A DNA stretch of 64,000 nucleotides, from positions 147,315 to 211,314 of the forward strand of contig JABDBA010000002.1 in assembly GCA_013288885.1 (NCBI GenBank), given 5' to 3'. The position numbers were made by a program, and so were the translations under genes. Positions 8,767 to 18,417 of this stretch are shown one piece after another (positions within the stretch are counted from its first letter, which is position 1; every line of letters starts with the position of its first letter). This DNA comes from Gammaproteobacteria bacterium (GTDB lineage Bacteria; Pseudomonadota; Gammaproteobacteria; JABDBA01). Below the pieces are notes generated by a model that saw nothing but the letters and a program-made list of their open reading frames with translations, was not told the origin of the DNA and searched no databases.

Positions 8767-10305
8767 ATGAGCAAAATTTTGATTAAATCCACCTCTTTAG
8801 TGTCTTCCATGACCTTTATTTCGCGTATTTTAGGTTTTGTGCGCGATATGTTGGTAGCTCAAATCTTTGGGGTCAATGCGGCGGTTGATGCTTTTAATGT
8901 GGCCTTCAAGATACCCAATTTTATGCGTAATTTGTTTGCCGAGGGGTCATTTTCACAGGCCTTTGTGCCGGTTTTGTCGGATTATCGTCAAAATCGCTCG
9001 GTAACGGAGGTGCGCACTTTCATTAGCCATATGGCGGCTTCTTTAGGTTTAATTTTATTTTTGGTCACTATTTTGGGGGTGGTCGGCGCACCTATTGTTA
9101 TTAAGATCTTTGGCCCAGGGCTTGACCCTTATCGCTTCCACTTGGCAAGCGAGATGCTGCGGATTACCTTTCCCTATCTTATGCTTATTTCGTTGACGGC
9201 ATTTTGTGGTGCTATTTTAAATAGTTATGGCATGTTTGGTGTACCGGCATTTACCCCCGCGTTATTAAATATTTGTTTAATTGCTACGGCATTTGGGGTA
9301 ACGCATTTTTTTGCCGTGCCGATCGAAGCGCAAGCAGTAGGTGTTTTATTAGCGGGTTTTGTGCAGTTCTTTTTTCAATTACCTTTTTTACATCGCTTGG
9401 GATTTTTACCCAGGCCGCGTTTTAATTGGCGCGATGAGGGTGTGCAGCGTGTGTTAAAATTAATGTTGCCTGCGTTATTTGGTGCGTCGGTAGCGCAAGT
9501 GAGTTTGTTATTGAATACAATTTTTGCGTCATTTTTGAAAGTGGGCAGTGTGACTTGGTTATATTATTCCGAACGCTTGGCGTATTTTCCGTTAGGTGTA
9601 TTTGGTGTGGCATTATTGACTGTGGTGCTGCCGCATTTGTCGCGCCAACATTCTGCTAAATCGCGCGAGGGGTTTGCTAGCACGTTAGATTGGGGCATTC
9701 GATGTAATTTATTGATTGGTATTCCCGCGTCATTAACGATGTTAATTTTGGCGGGCCCATTAGTGACGAGTTTATTTGATTACGGTAAATTTAGTGTTTA
9801 CGATGTATTTATGACGCGGCAAAGTGTGATCGCTTATTCGCTGGGCTTGCAGTCATTTATGTTAGTAAAAGTTTTATCGGCAGCATTTTACGCGCAGCAA
9901 GATACCAAAACACCGGTGCGCATTGCAGTGATTACGGTTTTGGTGAGTATTGCTTTAAATGCGATTTTGATTTTCCCCTTGGCCCATGCCGGTTTGGCGT
10001 TGGCGAGTTCGTTGGGCTCGTGGTTGAATACAGTTTTATTAGCTTGGGCGTTGTATAAACGTGATCTTTATCGTTTTCAGCCAGGCTGGGGCAAATTTAT
10101 AGTACGTTTGTTATTTGCTAATAGTGTGGTTGGGCTTTTGTTGTGGTTTGGTGCGGGTAATACCTTGCAGTGGATCGGTTGGCATTGGACGCAGCGTTTG
10201 GATCATGTCATGTTTTTGGGCGTGAGTGCAATTTTGGTATATTTGGGTTGTTTGTGGTTAAGCGGAATGCGGATGCAGGATTTTAAAGCGGATGCTTATA
10301 ATTGA
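8767..10305 (+). CDS. murJ: Lipid II flippase MurJ
   Basis: MurJ flips lipid II across the inner membrane for peptidoglycan synthesis. The 512-residue protein has about 14 hydrophobic helices. It opens with the family's LVSSMTFISRILGFVRDMLVAQIFG block (split here by residues 10-34), followed by DAFNVAFKIPNFMRNLFAEGSFSQAFVPVL. The essential Arg residues of the first helices are visible (SRILGF, VRDML). ribF follows after nine bases, the standard gammaproteobacterial murJ-ribF order. Confidence 0.96.
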   Translation: MSKILIKSTSLVSSMTFISRILGFVRDMLVAQIFGVNAAVDAFNVAFKIPNFMRNLFAEGSFSQAFVPVLSDYRQNRSVTEVRTFISHMAASLGLILFLVTILGVVGAPIVIKIFGPGLDPYRFHLASEMLRITFPYLMLISLTAFCGAILNSYGMFGVPAFTPALLNICLIATAFGVTHFFAVPIEAQAVGVLLAGFVQFFFQLPFLHRLGFLPRPRFNWRDEGVQRVLKLMLPALFGASVAQVSLLLNTIFASFLKVGSVTWLYYSERLAYFPLGVFGVALLTVVLPHLSRQHSAKSREGFASTLDWGIRCNLLIGIPASLTMLILAGPLVTSLFDYGKFSVYDVFMTRQSVIAYSLGLQSFMLVKVLSAAFYAQQDTKTPVRIAVITVLVSIALNAILIFPLAHAGLALASSLGSWLNTVLLAWALYKRDLYRFQPGWGKFIVRLLFANSVVGLLLWFGAGNTLQWIGWHWTQRLDHVMFLGVSAILVYLGCLWLSGMRMQDFKADAYN

Positions 10306-10314
10306 AGATAAACT

Positions 10315-11256
10315 ATGAATCTGATACGCGGAATTAATAACATCAAATCAGCCCAGCAAAACTGCGTTGCGACGATTGGCAATTTTGATGGTGTGCATTT
10401 GGGGCATCAAAAAGTGTTGCAACAATTAGTTGAAAAAGCGCGTGCTGAAAATCTGCCTGCATTAGTCATAACTTTTGAACCGTTGCCACCGGAGTTTTTT
10501 CATGCTGATCAAGCGCCTGCGCGTTTATTGCTGTTGCGCGAAAAAATTGTGCAGTTAAAAAAATGTGGTGTCGATCGTGTGTTGTGTTTGCGCTTTAACA
10601 CGGCGCTAGCAAGTTTGGCGGCAGCAGATTTTGTAAAAACTATCCTCGTTGAAAAATTACATATTCATACCTTAATCATCGGCGATGATTTTCGTTTTGG
10701 CCATAAACGGCAAGGGGATTTTGCTTTGTTGCAAAAACTAGGGCAGCAATATGGTTTTGCTGTTGTTCCTACACAAACCGTCAAGCTTGACGGACATCGC
10801 ATCGGTAGTTCGGTGGTGCGCGCAGCGCTGGCGGAAGGCGATTTAGGTCAAGCAGCAATCTTATTGGGGCGACCTTTTACATTGAGTGGGCATGTCATTT
10901 ATGGTGATCAACGTGGCCGCCAATTAGGTTTTCCCACTGCTAATATCTCTTTGCGCCGGCGTGTGCTGCCGTTATTGGGGGTATTTGCCGTGCGCGTCCA
11001 TGGTCTTGCTGAGCAGCCATTGCCGGGTGTTGCTAACGTAGGCCGTCGCCCAACCGTCGATGGCAAACGCCGTTTATTAGAAGTTTATTTGTTGGATTTC
11101 AACCGTGAAATTTACGGTAAACGCATTGAAGTGGAATTTATAAAGAAATTGCGTGATGAAAAGCGCTTTGACTCACTGGAGGAATTAAAGGTGCAGATCG
11201 AAAGGGATGTAGGAGAGGGGCGGCGGGTGATGGTTCGCTTATTATCTAACCCCTAA
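10315..11256 (+). CDS. ribF: Bifunctional riboflavin kinase/FAD synthetase
   Basis: RibF turns riboflavin into FMN and then FAD. The N-terminal nucleotidyltransferase half has IGNFDGVHLGHQKVL near residue 21 (the GxFDGxHxGH motif), DDFRFGH in the middle and the SSVVRAAL element near 161. The C-terminal kinase half has GHVIYGDQRGRQLGFPTAN near residue 190 and GVANVGRRPTVDG. Length 313 residues is normal. It follows murJ directly and sits before ileS-lspA, with a toxin-antitoxin pair inserted between ribF and ileS. Confidence 0.97.
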   Translation: MNLIRGINNIKSAQQNCVATIGNFDGVHLGHQKVLQQLVEKARAENLPALVITFEPLPPEFFHADQAPARLLLLREKIVQLKKCGVDRVLCLRFNTALASLAAADFVKTILVEKLHIHTLIIGDDFRFGHKRQGDFALLQKLGQQYGFAVVPTQTVKLDGHRIGSSVVRAALAEGDLGQAAILLGRPFTLSGHVIYGDQRGRQLGFPTANISLRRRVLPLLGVFAVRVHGLAEQPLPGVANVGRRPTVDGKRRLLEVYLLDFNREIYGKRIEVEFIKKLRDEKRFDSLEELKVQIERDVGEGRRVMVRLLSNP

Positions 11257-11269
11257 AAACTATGTTTGT

Positions 11270-11286
11270 AGTGGGAATTTCCCACT
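11270..11286. promoter_or_regulatory. Perfect 17-bp palindrome upstream of vapBC-like pair
   Basis: AGTGGGAATTTCCCACT is a perfect inverted repeat with one central base, 70 bases upstream of the antitoxin start and 13 bases after ribF. It could be an operator for the toxin-antitoxin pair or a short 3' hairpin of ribF; no T run follows it. Confidence 0.45.
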
Positions 11287-11355
11287 TGAACACTTGAGCA
11301 TCTTCTTTCTTTGAACTATACTAACTATGATAGATTATCTTAAAGGAACATTTAT

Positions 11356-11667
11356 ATGACTATAGCTAAAAAAACAGATGCCAAAGGCCGAATCGCATTA
11401 GGTCTTGCTTATGCTAATTTGACATTATTGCTTGAAAAACAGCGAGGTGGAGTACTTCTTAAAAGGGCAGCTATTGTGCCAGAGATGGAAGCTAGGACAC
11501 ATAAAAATAAGCCCGCTATTGCCTCTGGAAGAAAAGATGCTGGTTCCCACAGTAAACCTACTCAAGCCTTGGAAAGCTTAGACAATCCGACGGAAAAAAT
11601 TAAACGTATGCGAGGTTTTTTAAAAGGGATAGATACCACCGTTCATCGAGATAAGGATCGTGTATGA
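11356..11667 (+). CDS. AbrB-like antitoxin of a VapBC-type pair
   Basis: A 103-residue basic protein whose first 45 residues look like an AbrB/MazE-type swapped-hairpin DNA-binding domain: AKKTDAKGRIALG, then a strand ending LLKRAAIVPE. The rest is charged and probably the part that wraps the toxin. The stop overlaps the next start in ATGA, the usual coupling in toxin-antitoxin operons. AAAGGA lies eight bases before the start. Antitoxins of this kind repress their own operon. The insertion splits ribF from ileS. Confidence 0.75.
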   Translation: MTIAKKTDAKGRIALGLAYANLTLLLEKQRGGVLLKRAAIVPEMEARTHKNKPAIASGRKDAGSHSKPTQALESLDNPTEKIKRMRGFLKGIDTTVHRDKDRV

Positions 11668-12074
11668 ATTTAGTAGATTCTTGTGGTTGGCTTGAATATT
11701 TTGCAAATGGTTCTAATGCTAATTTTTTTTCTCCTGTAATAGAAAATATTGATTATCTTTTAGTTCCTTCCATTTGTTTATTAGAAGTATTTAAAAGAAT
11801 TGTGCAACAACGTACGGAAGATGAAGCGTTACAAGCTATGGTTGGTATGCAACAGGCCAAAGTAGTGGTTATGGATGCAACGCTTGCTCTTGAGGCGGCT
11901 AAATTAGGTTTAAGGCTTAAAATGCCATTAGCCGATAGTGTTATATTGGCTACTGCATATATGTATAATGCAACTGTCTGGACACAGGATGCAGATTTTA
12001 AAGGCATTAAAGGGGTAAAGTACTGCGAAAAACCTAAGCTAAAAAAGAAAGATAAATATCATCTTAATAAGTAA
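11664..12074 (+). CDS. PIN-domain ribonuclease toxin (VapC type)
   Basis: A 136-residue PIN protein. The acidic site residues are visible: Asp5 in MNLVDSCGW, Glu near 43 in LLEVFKR, Asp near 92 in PLADSVILATA and Asp near 110-112 in TQDADF. VapC toxins cut tRNA or rRNA when not held by the antitoxin. It overlaps the AbrB-like antitoxin by four bases. A lysine-rich tail (KPKLKKKDKYHLNK) is unusual but harmless. ileS starts 27 bases downstream. Confidence 0.88.
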   Translation: MNLVDSCGWLEYFANGSNANFFSPVIENIDYLLVPSICLLEVFKRIVQQRTEDEALQAMVGMQQAKVVVMDATLALEAAKLGLRLKMPLADSVILATAYMYNATVWTQDADFKGIKGVKYCEKPKLKKKDKYHLNK

Positions 12075-12101
12075 TCCAATTAAAAAAGATAAAACTAAAT
12101 C

Positions 12102-14960
12102 ATGACCGACTACAAAGACACCCTTAATTTACCGACCACAGAATTTCCCATGAAGGCGGATCTCGCCAAACGCGAGCCAGTTATTCTGCAAAAGTGGGAG
12201 GCGATCAACATTTATCAAAAATTACGTGAACAGCGTAAAGGCCACAAAAAATTTATTTTGCACGATGGGCCGCCGTATGCTAACGGCCATATTCATTTGG
12301 GACATGCAGTCAATAAAGTATTAAAAGATATTGTGGTGAAATCGCAAACCTTAAATGGTTTTGATGCGCCTTACATTCCTGGTTGGGATTGTCATGGTTT
12401 GCCGATTGAATTAAACGTTGAAAAAAAGCATGGCAAAGCCGGTGCTAAATTATCAGCGAAAGAATTTCGGCAAAAATGCCGCGAATATGCGACCGAACAA
12501 ATTGGAATTCAGCGAGAAGAATTCAAGCGTTTGGGTTTAATTGGAGATTGGGCGCACCCTTACGTGACGATGGATTTTAAATTTGAAGCAGACATTATTC
12601 GTTCTTTAGGTATCATGATTCAAAAAGGACATTTATTACAAGGCTCAAAACCAGTGCATTGGTGTGTGGAATGTGGTTCAGCGCTGGCAGAAGCAGAAGT
12701 GGAATACGCCAATAAAACTTCGCCAGCGATCGATGTGCGTTTTAAAGCAGTCGATGCAGCCGAATTTTTAAAACGTTTTAAAAATAGTGCTAAAAAAGGT
12801 ACCGGGCCTATTAGCGTGCCGATTTGGACCACTACGCCGTGGACATTGCCGGCGAATGAAGCAGTCGCATTAAATCGTGAATTTGAATATGTGTTATTAC
12901 AAGTTGAATCAGCACAAGGGGCTGAACAATTATTATTGTCGGCTGAATTGGTCGGCGCTTGTTTAGAACGTTACGAAATTAAAGAATACCAGGAATTGGC
13001 GCGTTGTCGCGGCGAAGATTTAGAAGGTTTATTATTGCATCACCCGTTTTATCATCGTCAAGTACCGATCGCTTTGGGTGATCACGTAACACTCGATGCA
13101 GGTACGGGCGCTGTGCATACCGCACCCGCGCATGGTTTAGATGATTATCTGTTAGCAACCAAATATAAATTGCCGATTGTTAATCCGGTGGGAAGTAACG
13201 GTTGCTTTTTACCCGATACACCATTGTTTGCAGGCGAGCATGTATTCAAGGCCAATAAACATGTGATCGAAGTATTAAAAGAAAATCACGCATTGCTTTG
13301 CGAAAAAAATATTGAACACAGTTACCCGCATTGCTGGCGTCACAAAACACCCTTGATTTTTCGGGCGACACCGCAATGGTTCATCAGTATGGATCAACAA
13401 GGTTTGCGCGCCGATGCGTTAGCTGCAATTAAAAAAGTGCAGTGGATCCCGGAGTGGGGACAAAATCGTATTTACGGTATGATCGAAGGTCGCCCTGATT
13501 GGTGTATCTCACGTCAACGTTCATGGGGCGTGCCTATTGCATTGTTTGTCCATAAATTAACGCGTGAATTGCATCCCAAAACCATGGAACTTTTAGAACA
13601 AGTTGCGCAGCGTGTAGAACAGCACGGCGTTGATGCTTGGCATGATTTAGATGCGGCTGTTTTGTTAAATGATCAAGCCGATGATTATGACAAAATTACT
13701 GATATTTTAGATGTGTGGTTTGAATCGGGTGTTACCCATTTTTGTGTGTTGCGCAGAAACCCTGCATTAGCATGGCCTGCTGATTTGTATTTGGAAGGAT
13801 CGGATCAACACCGTGGTTGGTTCCATTCTTCGTTGTTATCGGGTGTGGGTATGGATGGCATAGCGCCATATCGTGCAGTATTAACGCACGGTTTTACCGT
13901 CGATGAACAAGGGCGCAAAATGTCGAAGTCGTTAGGCAACGGCATCGAGCCAGAAAAAATTATCAATCAACTCGGCGCTGATATTTTACGGTTGTGGATT
14001 GCTTCGGCAGATTACAGTGGTGAAATTGCCGGTTCCGATGAAATTCTAAAACGCACCGCAGAAGCATATCGCCGCATTCGTAATACCACACGTTTTTTAT
14101 TGGCGAATTTGCATGATTTTGATCCAAATAAAAATTTAGTCGCACCGGATAAAATGTTATCGCTCGATCGTTGGATCGTCGAGTGCGCCAAATTATTACA
14201 AGATGAAATTATAAAAGCCTATAACGAATATCAATTCCATTTAATTTATCAGAAATTACATAATTTTTGTGTGAATGAAATGGGTGGTTTCTATTTGGAT
14301 ATTATCAAAGATCGCCAATACACCATGCAAAAAAATAGCTTGGGTCGACGTTCAGCGCAGACCGCGTTATATCACGTCGCACAAGCGATGGTGCGTTGGT
14401 TTGCGCCAATTTTGAGTTTTACCGCCGAAGAAATTTGGCAGTATTTGCCGGGGGAAAAATCGGAATCGGTGTTGTTGAGTACTTGGTATGATATTCCATT
14501 GAGTAATGAAAATGATCCGCTAGAAGAAATATATAAAAAATTCCCGCGTCAATTGTTTTGGGAAAGAGTTATGTTGGTGCGTGATCAAGTCAATCGGGAA
14601 ATTGAAAAGTATCGTAATGATAAAAAGATTGGTTCTTCCTTGGAAGCTGAAGTGGAATTATTTGTACAGCACACAGGTAATTTTCATGAACTTGGTTTGC
14701 CAGCGCTCAGAGACGAACTGCGTTTTGTGTTTATTACTTCGAGTGCAAATATATTGTCTCATACAGACACTTTTGTTGCAGAAAACACGGGCGAACCAGC
14801 TTATGCGATCAAAATTACTCCCATTGGCGAAACCAAGAAAAAATGTACCCGCTGTTGGCATCGCCGCAGTGATGTGGGCAAACACCCTGAGCACCCCGAA
14901 ATCTGCGAACGTTGTGTTGAAAACGTTGCCGGTAAAGGCGAACAGCGGTATTATGCTTAA
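12102..14960 (+). CDS. ileS: Isoleucyl-tRNA synthetase
   Basis: Charges tRNA-Ile with isoleucine. The class I signatures are both present: HIHLGH in the block [18 protein letters not shown] near residue 55, and KMSKSLGN near residue 606. An editing (CP1) domain lies between them, with [10 protein letters not shown] and [12 protein letters not shown]. The C-terminus carries the zinc site (C-x2-C in CTRCW and in CERCV). Length 952 residues matches the E. coli-type enzyme. lspA follows directly, as in most gammaproteobacteria. Confidence 0.98.
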   Translation: MTDYKDTLNLPTTEFPMKADLAKREPVILQKWEAINIYQKLREQRKGHKKFILHDGPPYANGHIHLGHAVNKVLKDIVVKSQTLNGFDAPYIPGWDCHGLPIELNVEKKHGKAGAKLSAKEFRQKCREYATEQIGIQREEFKRLGLIGDWAHPYVTMDFKFEADIIRSLGIMIQKGHLLQGSKPVHWCVECGSALAEAEVEYANKTSPAIDVRFKAVDAAEFLKRFKNSAKKGTGPISVPIWTTTPWTLPANEAVALNREFEYVLLQVESAQGAEQLLLSAELVGACLERYEIKEYQELARCRGEDLEGLLLHHPFYHRQVPIALGDHVTLDAGTGAVHTAPAHGLDDYLLATKYKLPIVNPVGSNGCFLPDTPLFAGEHVFKANKHVIEVLKENHALLCEKNIEHSYPHCWRHKTPLIFRATPQWFISMDQQGLRADALAAIKKVQWIPEWGQNRIYGMIEGRPDWCISRQRSWGVPIALFVHKLTRELHPKTMELLEQVAQRVEQHGVDAWHDLDAAVLLNDQADDYDKITDILDVWFESGVTHFCVLRRNPALAWPADLYLEGSDQHRGWFHSSLLSGVGMDGIAPYRAVLTHGFTVDEQGRKMSKSLGNGIEPEKIINQLGADILRLWIASADYSGEIAGSDEILKRTAEAYRRIRNTTRFLLANLHDFDPNKNLVAPDKMLSLDRWIVECAKLLQDEIIKAYNEYQFHLIYQKLHNFCVNEMGGFYLDIIKDRQYTMQKNSLGRRSAQTALYHVAQAMVRWFAPILSFTAEEIWQYLPGEKSESVLLSTWYDIPLSNENDPLEEIYKKFPRQLFWERVMLVRDQVNREIEKYRNDKKIGSSLEAEVELFVQHTGNFHELGLPALRDELRFVFITSSANILSHTDTFVAENTGEPAYAIKITPIGETKKKCTRCWHRRSDVGKHPEHPEICERCVENVAGKGEQRYYA

Positions 14961-14991
14961 TAAAGTCTGCGAAGTTATGTTTGGGAATAAC

Positions 14992-15474
14992 ATGCAAAAA
15001 ACAAATCAGTTACGTTGGGTTATATTAAGTTTGGTGATCATAATTTTTGATCAAGCCAGCAAATTTTTTGTGGTTAAAACATTGGCTTTCCAGCAGTCGG
15101 TTACTTGGTTGCCTTTTATTAATATTGAATTGGCTTATAATACCGGTGCTGCATTCAGTTTTTTAGGTGGCGCAGGGGGTTGGCAGCGTTGGTTGTTTGT
15201 GGTCGTTGCCGCATTCATCAGCATTTGTATTTTAATCTGGTTGTATCGCGCACCCCGCAATGATAATTGGACTGCATGTGCTTTTGCTTTTATTTTAGCA
15301 GGCGCCTTGGGCAATCTTTATGATCGCGTGTTGTTTGGCAATGTAACGGATTTTATTGACTTGCATGTAGGCCACATTCATTTCCCAGCATTGTTTAATG
15401 TTGCCGATGTAGCTATTAACATTGGTGTAATTATGTGGATAATAGCTGTAATATTTAGGAAAGAACAAAGATAA
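14992..15474 (+). CDS. lspA: Lipoprotein signal peptidase LspA
   Basis: LspA removes the signal peptide from prolipoproteins in the inner membrane. About 160 residues with four membrane helices. The catalytic aspartates lie in GALGNLYDRV and FNVADVAIN, and NTGAAFSFL is the conserved early block. The open frame runs back into ileS, but I chose the ATG at 14992: it gives the usual length and follows GGGA at a good distance. ATGs at 14953 and 14977 are alternatives. Confidence 0.95.
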   Translation: MQKTNQLRWVILSLVIIIFDQASKFFVVKTLAFQQSVTWLPFINIELAYNTGAAFSFLGGAGGWQRWLFVVVAAFISICILIWLYRAPRNDNWTACAFAFILAGALGNLYDRVLFGNVTDFIDLHVGHIHFPALFNVADVAINIGVIMWIIAVIFRKEQR

Positions 15475-15502
15475 TTTTTTACGCATTCAAATAGGAAAAA
15501 CT

Positions 15503-16471
15503 ATGAAAACCATTTTACAAGTCATCGGTAATACACCCTTAGTTAGGCTAAACAAAATATCGCCCAAAGATTACGTCACCATTTTAGTGAAATGTGAATT
15601 TACTAATCCAAGTGGTAGCATCAAAGATCGCATCGTTTCTTATATTATTGATGATGCAGAAAAAAATGGTTTATTAAAACCCGGTGGGACTATTGTTGAA
15701 AATACCTCAGGAAACACCGGCGCAGCAGTGGCGATGATTGCGGCGATCAAAGGCTATAAAGCGATTTTAACCATGCCCGATAAAGTGAGCAAAGAAAAAC
15801 AAGATGCATTGCGCGCTTATGGTGCTAAAGTTGTAGTGACACCGACTTCAGCAGCGCCGGATTCGCCTGATCATTATGTCAATACCGCTCGGCGTATTGC
15901 GGCAGAAACGCCGAATAGTTTTATGATCAACCAATACGATAATAAAAAAAATCCGGAAGCTCATTATAAAAGTACCGGCCCTGAAATTTGGCAACAGTGC
16001 GAAGGTAATGTCGACGTATTTATCGCATCTGGCAGCACCGGCGGAACGATATCGGGCGTAGGGCGTTATCTGAAAGAAAAAAATCCCAATTTGAAAGTGA
16101 TTATGCCTGATCCTATCGGTTCTATTTACCACGAATATTTTAAGACGGGTGTAGTGCCACATGGCGAAGGATGCACTTATTTGGTAGAAGGTGTGGGCGA
16201 AGATCACATTGCTAAGGCGATGGATTTTTCTGTGGTGGATGAGGTGATGCCATTTAATGATAAAGATGCTTTTCTAACCGGGCGTCGCTTAGCCACTGAA
16301 GAGGGAATTTTAGCCGGTGGTTCCAGTGGCGCTAATTTGTGGGCAGCATTAGAGGTAGCAAAACGATTCACCAAACCTACCACGATTGTGACAATATTGC
16401 CTGATAGCGGCATCAAATATTTAAGTAAAATGTATAATGATGAATGGATGAAAGAGAAGGGGTTGTTGTAG
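15503..16471 (+). CDS. PLP-dependent cysteine synthase/cystathionine beta-synthase core
   Basis: A 322-residue fold-type II PLP enzyme. The PLP lysine is in GSIKDR near residue 40, the phosphate-binding loop is GSTGGT near 175, and the substrate loop is TSGNTG near 70. It makes cysteine from O-acetylserine, or cystathionine from serine and homocysteine. The blocks DPIGSIYHEYF and EGVGEDHIAKAMDFSVVDE resemble the core of cystathionine beta-synthase more than CysK/CysM, so the exact reaction is open. AGGAAAA precedes the start. coq7 begins at the base after the stop codon. Confidence 0.82.
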   Translation: MKTILQVIGNTPLVRLNKISPKDYVTILVKCEFTNPSGSIKDRIVSYIIDDAEKNGLLKPGGTIVENTSGNTGAAVAMIAAIKGYKAILTMPDKVSKEKQDALRAYGAKVVVTPTSAAPDSPDHYVNTARRIAAETPNSFMINQYDNKKNPEAHYKSTGPEIWQQCEGNVDVFIASGSTGGTISGVGRYLKEKNPNLKVIMPDPIGSIYHEYFKTGVVPHGEGCTYLVEGVGEDHIAKAMDFSVVDEVMPFNDKDAFLTGRRLATEEGILAGGSSGANLWAALEVAKRFTKPTTIVTILPDSGIKYLSKMYNDEWMKEKGLL

Positions 16472-17110
16472 GTGCGCAAATTAACTTTTCTCGACCAAAT
16501 CATCACCAAATTCGATGAAACACTGAAAACAGTTTCAGGCTCTGTCACGGATTGCGAACGCGAAAACCCTTCGACAAATCTAACTGAAACCGTATTTGAT
16601 GAAACAGAGCGCAAGCATACAGCAAGTCTCATGCGCGTCAATCATGTCGGTGAAGTATGTGCGCAAGCGTTATATCAAGGTCAAGCGCTGACTGCACGTT
16701 CTGCAAAAACCCAAAAAAAATTGCAACAGGCGGCGCAAGAAGAAACGGATCATTTAGTTTGGTGTCAGCAGAGAATTAAAGAATTAAATGGTCACACCAG
16801 TTATTTGAATCCCGCTTGGTTTTTAGCTTCGTTTACCATCGGTATGATCGCTGGTTTGGCGGGCGATAAAATTAATTTAGGATTTTTAGCGGAAACTGAG
16901 CGCCAGGTCGAACAACACTTAACTGAGCATCTGCAAAAAATTCCCACGCAAGATCAAAAAACCCGTCATATTTTATTGCAAATGCGTGCCGATGAAGGCA
17001 ACCATGCCGCTACGGCAGAACAAGCCGGTGCGACGGAGTTGCCAGTTGCTGTGAAAATATTAATGCGTTATTTATCAAAAATAATGACGAGTGTTTCGTA
17101 TCGAGTGTAA
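16472..17110 (+). CDS. coq7: Demethoxyubiquinone hydroxylase Coq7
   Basis: Coq7 is the di-iron monooxygenase of the penultimate ubiquinone step. The two E-x2-H iron motifs are visible (EETDH near residue 90 and DEGNH near 173), with further ligand Glu in VNHVGEVCAQALY and ERQVEQH. Length 212 residues is normal. The start is a GTG directly after the stop of the upstream synthase, so translation is probably coupled. Its presence implies aerobic respiration with ubiquinone. Confidence 0.95.
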   Translation: MRKLTFLDQIITKFDETLKTVSGSVTDCERENPSTNLTETVFDETERKHTASLMRVNHVGEVCAQALYQGQALTARSAKTQKKLQQAAQEETDHLVWCQQRIKELNGHTSYLNPAWFLASFTIGMIAGLAGDKINLGFLAETERQVEQHLTEHLQKIPTQDQKTRHILLQMRADEGNHAATAEQAGATELPVAVKILMRYLSKIMTSVSYRV

Positions 17111-17115
17111 ACAGA

Positions 17116-17949
17116 TTACTTCCCGTTCTTCGCCTTCGGCAAAGAATTAAGATTTCTACCGTAAAAAATTTCCAGCGTTTCACGTCTTAGGCGCTGCGTA
17201 ATTTCTTTTATTTCACCGTTAGAAAATTCATCTTCACCTGCACCGAACAAATAACTGTCGAGGTTAAAATCTTTTAGCAGCATTTTAGTATGGAAGATAT
17301 TTTCTTGATAAACATTCACATCGATCATTTGATAGCGGTTACGCGAATCGGGTGATAAAAAGTTTTGGATCGAATTAATTTGATGGTCGATATAGTGCTT
17401 TTTACCATTGATGTCACGGGTAAAACCGCGCACGCGATAGTCGATGGTGACGATATCAGATTCAAAACTGTGAATCAGGTAGTTCAGTGCTTTTAGCGGT
17501 GAAATGATTCCACAGGTGGAAACATCAATATCGGCGCGAAAGGTGCTGATGCCGTTATCAGGGTGGCTTTCCGGGTAGGTATGCACAGTAATGTGGCTTT
17601 TGTCGAGGTGGCCGACTACGGCTTCTGGCAGCGGGCCAGGGGATTCGCCGTCTTCCATAGTAGAGACTTTGGTGGGCATTTCAGCGATCAGCATGGTGAC
17701 GCTGGCCCCTTGCGGGTCATAGTCTTGGTGCGCGATATTCAATATGTTGGCGTCGATAATACGGGTCACATCGGTCAAAATGCGGGTAAGACGCTCAGCA
17801 TTATAGGCATCGTCGATATATTCGATGTATTCGTTTCTATGCTTTTCGGTTTTAGCATAGCAAATGTCATAGATGTTGAAGCTGAGGGTTTTAGTCAGGT
17901 TGTTAAAGCCATGCAGCTTGAGTTTTTTAGTCAAAGGTTTTGCCATCAT
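17116..17949 (-). CDS. speD: S-adenosylmethionine decarboxylase proenzyme SpeD
   Basis: SpeD supplies the aminopropyl group for spermidine synthesis. The self-cleavage site is seen in [12 protein letters not shown] (Lys-Ser bond), where Ser becomes the pyruvoyl cofactor. The family block [20 protein letters not shown] and the ending with [14 protein letters not shown] also match. Length 277 residues corresponds to the larger E. coli type. It is convergent with coq7. AGGGGAGG lies a few bases before the start, a strong ribosome binding site. Confidence 0.95.
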   Translation of the reverse strand: MMAKPLTKKLKLHGFNNLTKTLSFNIYDICYAKTEKHRNEYIEYIDDAYNAERLTRILTDVTRIIDANILNIAHQDYDPQGASVTMLIAEMPTKVSTMEDGESPGPLPEAVVGHLDKSHITVHTYPESHPDNGISTFRADIDVSTCGIISPLKALNYLIHSFESDIVTIDYRVRGFTRDINGKKHYIDHQINSIQNFLSPDSRNRYQMIDVNVYQENIFHTKMLLKDFNLDSYLFGAGEDEFSNGEIKEITQRLRRETLEIFYGRNLNSLPKAKNGK

Positions 17950-18010
17950 GCAGGCCTCCCCTGGAAGTCAATAAATAGGTTGGCTAATATAATACCATTA
18001 TTTCGGCCTG

Positions 18011-18412
18011 TCACGGCTTTTTTGCGAGTGGGGGGTGATAAATAATTTGCACGCTGTTGCCGTCGGGATCAAGGCAGTAGAAGCTGCGGGCGCCGTCGCG
18101 GTGGGTGCGGGGGGCGGTTTTCATCGGTACTTTGTGTTGTTGCAGAAATTCGTGCCACACGTCGACTTGTTCAATTTCGGGAATGATAAAACCGATATGG
18201 TCGAGGCGTTGGTGTAAACCAGGTGCAAAATTCGCCGCTGCTCGATGCAGGGCGAGGTTATCATTACCAGAAGTTAAATAAATATTGTCAGCATCGGGAT
18301 GCCATTCTGTTTTCATTCCCAGTAACTTAGTATAAAACTCCACACACGCTTCGAAGTTTTGTACGAAGATGGCAACATGACGCAGGCCAGATGTAGGTTT
18401 AGGTTTTTGCAT
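18011..18412 (-). CDS. VOC/glyoxalase-fold protein
   Basis: About 133 residues of the vicinal oxygen chelate fold: LRHVAIFVQNFEACVEFYTKLLGM at the start (conserved His and the YTKLLG turn), HIGFIIPEIEQVDVW in the middle and DGARSFYCLDPDGNSVQIIYH at the end. The metal-site residues (His, Glu-type positions) are present. It could be a glyoxalase, dioxygenase or resistance-type protein; the substrate is not evident. I chose the ATG at 18412 over a TTG at 18427 that would overlap the upstream ATPase gene. Confidence 0.8.
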   Translation of the reverse strand: MQKPKPTSGLRHVAIFVQNFEACVEFYTKLLGMKTEWHPDADNIYLTSGNDNLALHRAAANFAPGLHQRLDHIGFIIPEIEQVDVWHEFLQQHKVPMKTAPRTHRDGARSFYCLDPDGNSVQIIYHPPLAKKP

Positions 18413-18417
18413 GGTTG

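Noticed and set aside
14581..14991. Long in-frame extension upstream of lspA
   Set aside because: It runs through ileS in another frame and would give LspA an extra 137 residues; the ATG at 14992 gives normal length.
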